From assembly GCF_000332495.1 (NCBI RefSeq), contig NZ_AOGW02000010.1, positions 682,001 through 746,000 of the forward strand: a DNA stretch of 64,000 bases. Direction: 5' to 3'. This stretch comes from Leptospira terpstrae serovar Hualin str. LT 11-33 = ATCC 700639. Lineage in GTDB: Bacteria > Spirochaetota > Leptospiria > Leptospirales > Leptospiraceae. A program made the position numbers and the translations under genes. The notes beneath the pieces are model-generated. The model did not search any database. It was given only the letters and a program-made list of their open reading frames with translations, and had not been told where the DNA came from. Below, one piece after another: positions 62,651 to 64,000 of the stretch (its first letter is position 1; every line of letters starts with the position of its first letter).

Positions 62651-63097
62651 TTATCCAGTAATGGAAATTCCTGTAGGTCGTGTGCCGGGAGGTGTATTTG
62701 GATTTGGAGTGTCTTTTTTTTCTAACTCTTCCCAAGAGATTTTTAACTCAATTAGGATTTTAATACACTCTTCAATGATTTCTTTGTCTTTTCGCATGTT
62801 GGCTTCCAACAAACGTTTCTTCAAATAAACATATAAGGACAAAAGGTTATTTGCGACTTCTTTCCCCTCTTCCATATTGAGAGAAAGAAGAAGTTCAGTA
62901 ATGATGTCTTGGGTTTTGATGATATTGTTGTTCACAACATCATACTTTCTGGGAGTCATATTGTCTTTTGCCACACCAAGGAATCGAATGGCTCCGTCAA
63001 AGAGCATCACAATTAGTTTGATTTGGCTAACGGTAGATATCTCATTGGCTTTGTATTCATTGTAAGCAGAGGCACCGGTTTTTCTCGCAAGCGACAT
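62651..63097 (-). CDS. fliS: Flagellin export chaperone FliS
   Basis: FliS binds flagellin before export. The 148-residue product (ATG 63097 with AGGAG seven bases upstream) has the signature start MSLARKTGASAYNEYKANEI, SQIKLIVMLFDGAIRFLGVA and INKxQDII-like NIIKTQDIITELLLSLNMEE, then LLSLYVYLKKRLLEANMRKD. A Pro/Thr-rich tail (TPNPNTPPGTRPTG) is extra. An upstream extension to 63127 is not needed. Confidence 0.94.
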   Translation of the reverse strand: MSLARKTGASAYNEYKANEISTVSQIKLIVMLFDGAIRFLGVAKDNMTPRKYDVVNNNIIKTQDIITELLLSLNMEEGKEVANNLLSLYVYLKKRLLEANMRKDKEIIEECIKILIELKISWEELEKKDTPNPNTPPGTRPTGISITG

Positions 63098-63174
63098 TTT
63101 TTTCTCCTGAGTATTCCCATCGACCAAAAAGGATACTTGCTTAATGACCCAAGTGAATATTCTTAGAATATCAC

Positions 63175-63789
63175 ATGGGAAAAATAAAACGTGCCGTTTT
63201 TTTGGCCTCAGGAAGAGGATCCAATTTTACCGCTTCTGTCGAGTACATTCGAAAAAAAAAGCTAAAGCTCGACCTGGTTGCCCTTGTGACTGACAACCCG
63301 GAGGCCAAAGCCATAAGTGTTGCCAAAACCTTTGGAATACCTACAAAAGTCATTCCTTACGCCACTTATGCACAAAAAACGGACTACCATAAGGATTTAC
63401 TCCACGAAGTGGAAAACCTAAAACCCGATCTCATTGTGGCATGTGGGTACATGCGAATTCTAAAATCGGAGTTCGTGCGCCGGTTTCAAAACCAAATCAT
63501 CAATGTCCACCCAAGCCTCCTGCCTGCATTTCCTGGCCTTGATTCCCAAAAGCAGGCACTGGACTATGGTGTGAAGGTGGCAGGTTGTACGGTTCATTTT
63601 GTGGAAGAAGGTGTGGACACAGGTCCCATCATTTTGCAAAAAGCGATTGCCATTGCTCCCGAATGGACTGAAAAAGAACTATCCCTTGCAATCCTTGCGG
63701 AAGAACATAAAATCCTTCCTCTCGCTATACAACTGTTTTGTGAAGATAAATTAAAAATCAAAGAACGAAAGGTAGAAATCCTAAAATGA
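63175..63789 (+). CDS. purN: Phosphoribosylglycinamide formyltransferase
   Basis: PurN uses 10-formyltetrahydrofolate to formylate GAR, the third step of purine synthesis. The 204 residues show [19 protein letters not shown], the folate and catalytic region [40 protein letters not shown] (Asn-His pair) and the catalytic Asp in [13 protein letters not shown]. Its stop overlaps the purH start by ATGA, so both purine genes are coupled. Confidence 0.96.
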   Translation: MGKIKRAVFLASGRGSNFTASVEYIRKKKLKLDLVALVTDNPEAKAISVAKTFGIPTKVIPYATYAQKTDYHKDLLHEVENLKPDLIVACGYMRILKSEFVRRFQNQIINVHPSLLPAFPGLDSQKQALDYGVKVAGCTVHFVEEGVDTGPIILQKAIAIAPEWTEKELSLAILAEEHKILPLAIQLFCEDKLKIKERKVEILK

Positions 63790-64000
63790 TCGAAATCAAA
63801 CGAGCACTCGTATCCGTATCCGACAAAGCCGGAATTACGGAAATCTGTTCCTTCCTCGCCAAAAACGGTGTGGAAATTCTTTCCACTGGTGGAACCTATG
63901 ATGCCCTCTCCAAAGAAGGAATTCCTGTAAAAAAAGTAGATGAGTTTACTGGTTTTCCTGAAATCCTCCATGGCCGAGTGAAAACCCTCCACCCGAAAAT
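63786..64000 (+). CDS. purH: Bifunctional AICAR transformylase/IMP cyclohydrolase (N-terminal part only)
   Basis: The first 71 codons are present before the right edge: [40 protein letters not shown] and [13 protein letters not shown]. This is the start of the MGS-like IMP cyclohydrolase domain, with the invariant GRVKTLHPK. PurH performs the last two steps of IMP synthesis, directly after purN in the operon. Confidence 0.96.
   Translation, partial: MIEIKRALVSVSDKAGITEICSFLAKNGVEILSTGGTYDALSKEGIPVKKVDEFTGFPEILHGRVKTLHPK

Overview
The window is a stretch of chromosome from a spirochaete, almost certainly a saprophytic-clade Leptospira. The base composition is AT-rich. It carries many short Leptospira-style lipoproteins, a rimP-nusA-infB cluster with nothing between nusA and infB, a TRAP transporter whose first gene is a TatT-type TPR lipoprotein, and many multi-PAS kinases and chemoreceptors. 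Genus and clade are inferred from protein style, without a database search.

Layout. 1-3676: rimP-nusA-infB on the minus strand; infB runs off the left edge and carries a 42-bp tandem repeat. 3788-7000: a lipoprotein, the NAD(P)HX repair enzyme and a membrane-anchored protein, head to tail. 7005-9160: a DUF1398 gene with its MarR regulator and a perfect 18-bp palindrome, then an accessory stretch with a lipoprotein gene broken by one amber codon. 9201-11984: two overlapping PPK2 genes that look like a split polyphosphate:AMP phosphotransferase, a HIT protein and a secreted protein. 12003-15070: tRNA-Arg with a 70-bp direct repeat starting in its 3' end, small lipoproteins, a PAS/H-box protein without an ATPase domain, and a PhzF-like enzyme. 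15162-17709: a chemoreceptor gene interrupted by an IS481-like element. 17773-31020: CHASE2 adenylate cyclase with an M48 peptidase, a surface lipoprotein, a FadL-like porin, a multi-PAS kinase, two patatins and an NlpC/P60 hydrolase. 31144-40677: ruvA, a TPR/Mrr-like protein, a minimal ABC transporter, a ROK kinase, a HIT protein, a lipocalin, a VOC protein, a DUF1232 protein and a GT39-like transferase. 40829-52769: an RND pump, a chemoreceptor, a porin, a hybrid kinase, a haem-binding DUF3365 lipoprotein and a frameshifted histidine kinase. 52879-57486: argC, a nucleosidase-like protein, a GST, dGTPase, DedA and a lipoprotein. 57657-61606: the TRAP operon tatT-dctP-dctQ-dctM, closed by a strong terminator. 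61710-64000: fliS, a FlgN/FliT-like gene and a J-domain gene on the minus strand, then purN and the start of purH.

The most striking observation is inside the IS element. The transposase reading frame is broken at 15777-15807 by a sequence that matches the phage P1 loxP site over 27 consecutive bases (complete spacer, one complete arm), with the other arm short by 3 bases. This is best explained as leftover Cre-lox mate-pair (454 paired-end type) linker joined into the assembly, not as biology. A one-base deletion in a homopolymer that splits the histidine kinase at 51973-51978 fits the same sequencing chemistry. Several gene breaks here should therefore be checked against reads before they are given a biological meaning.
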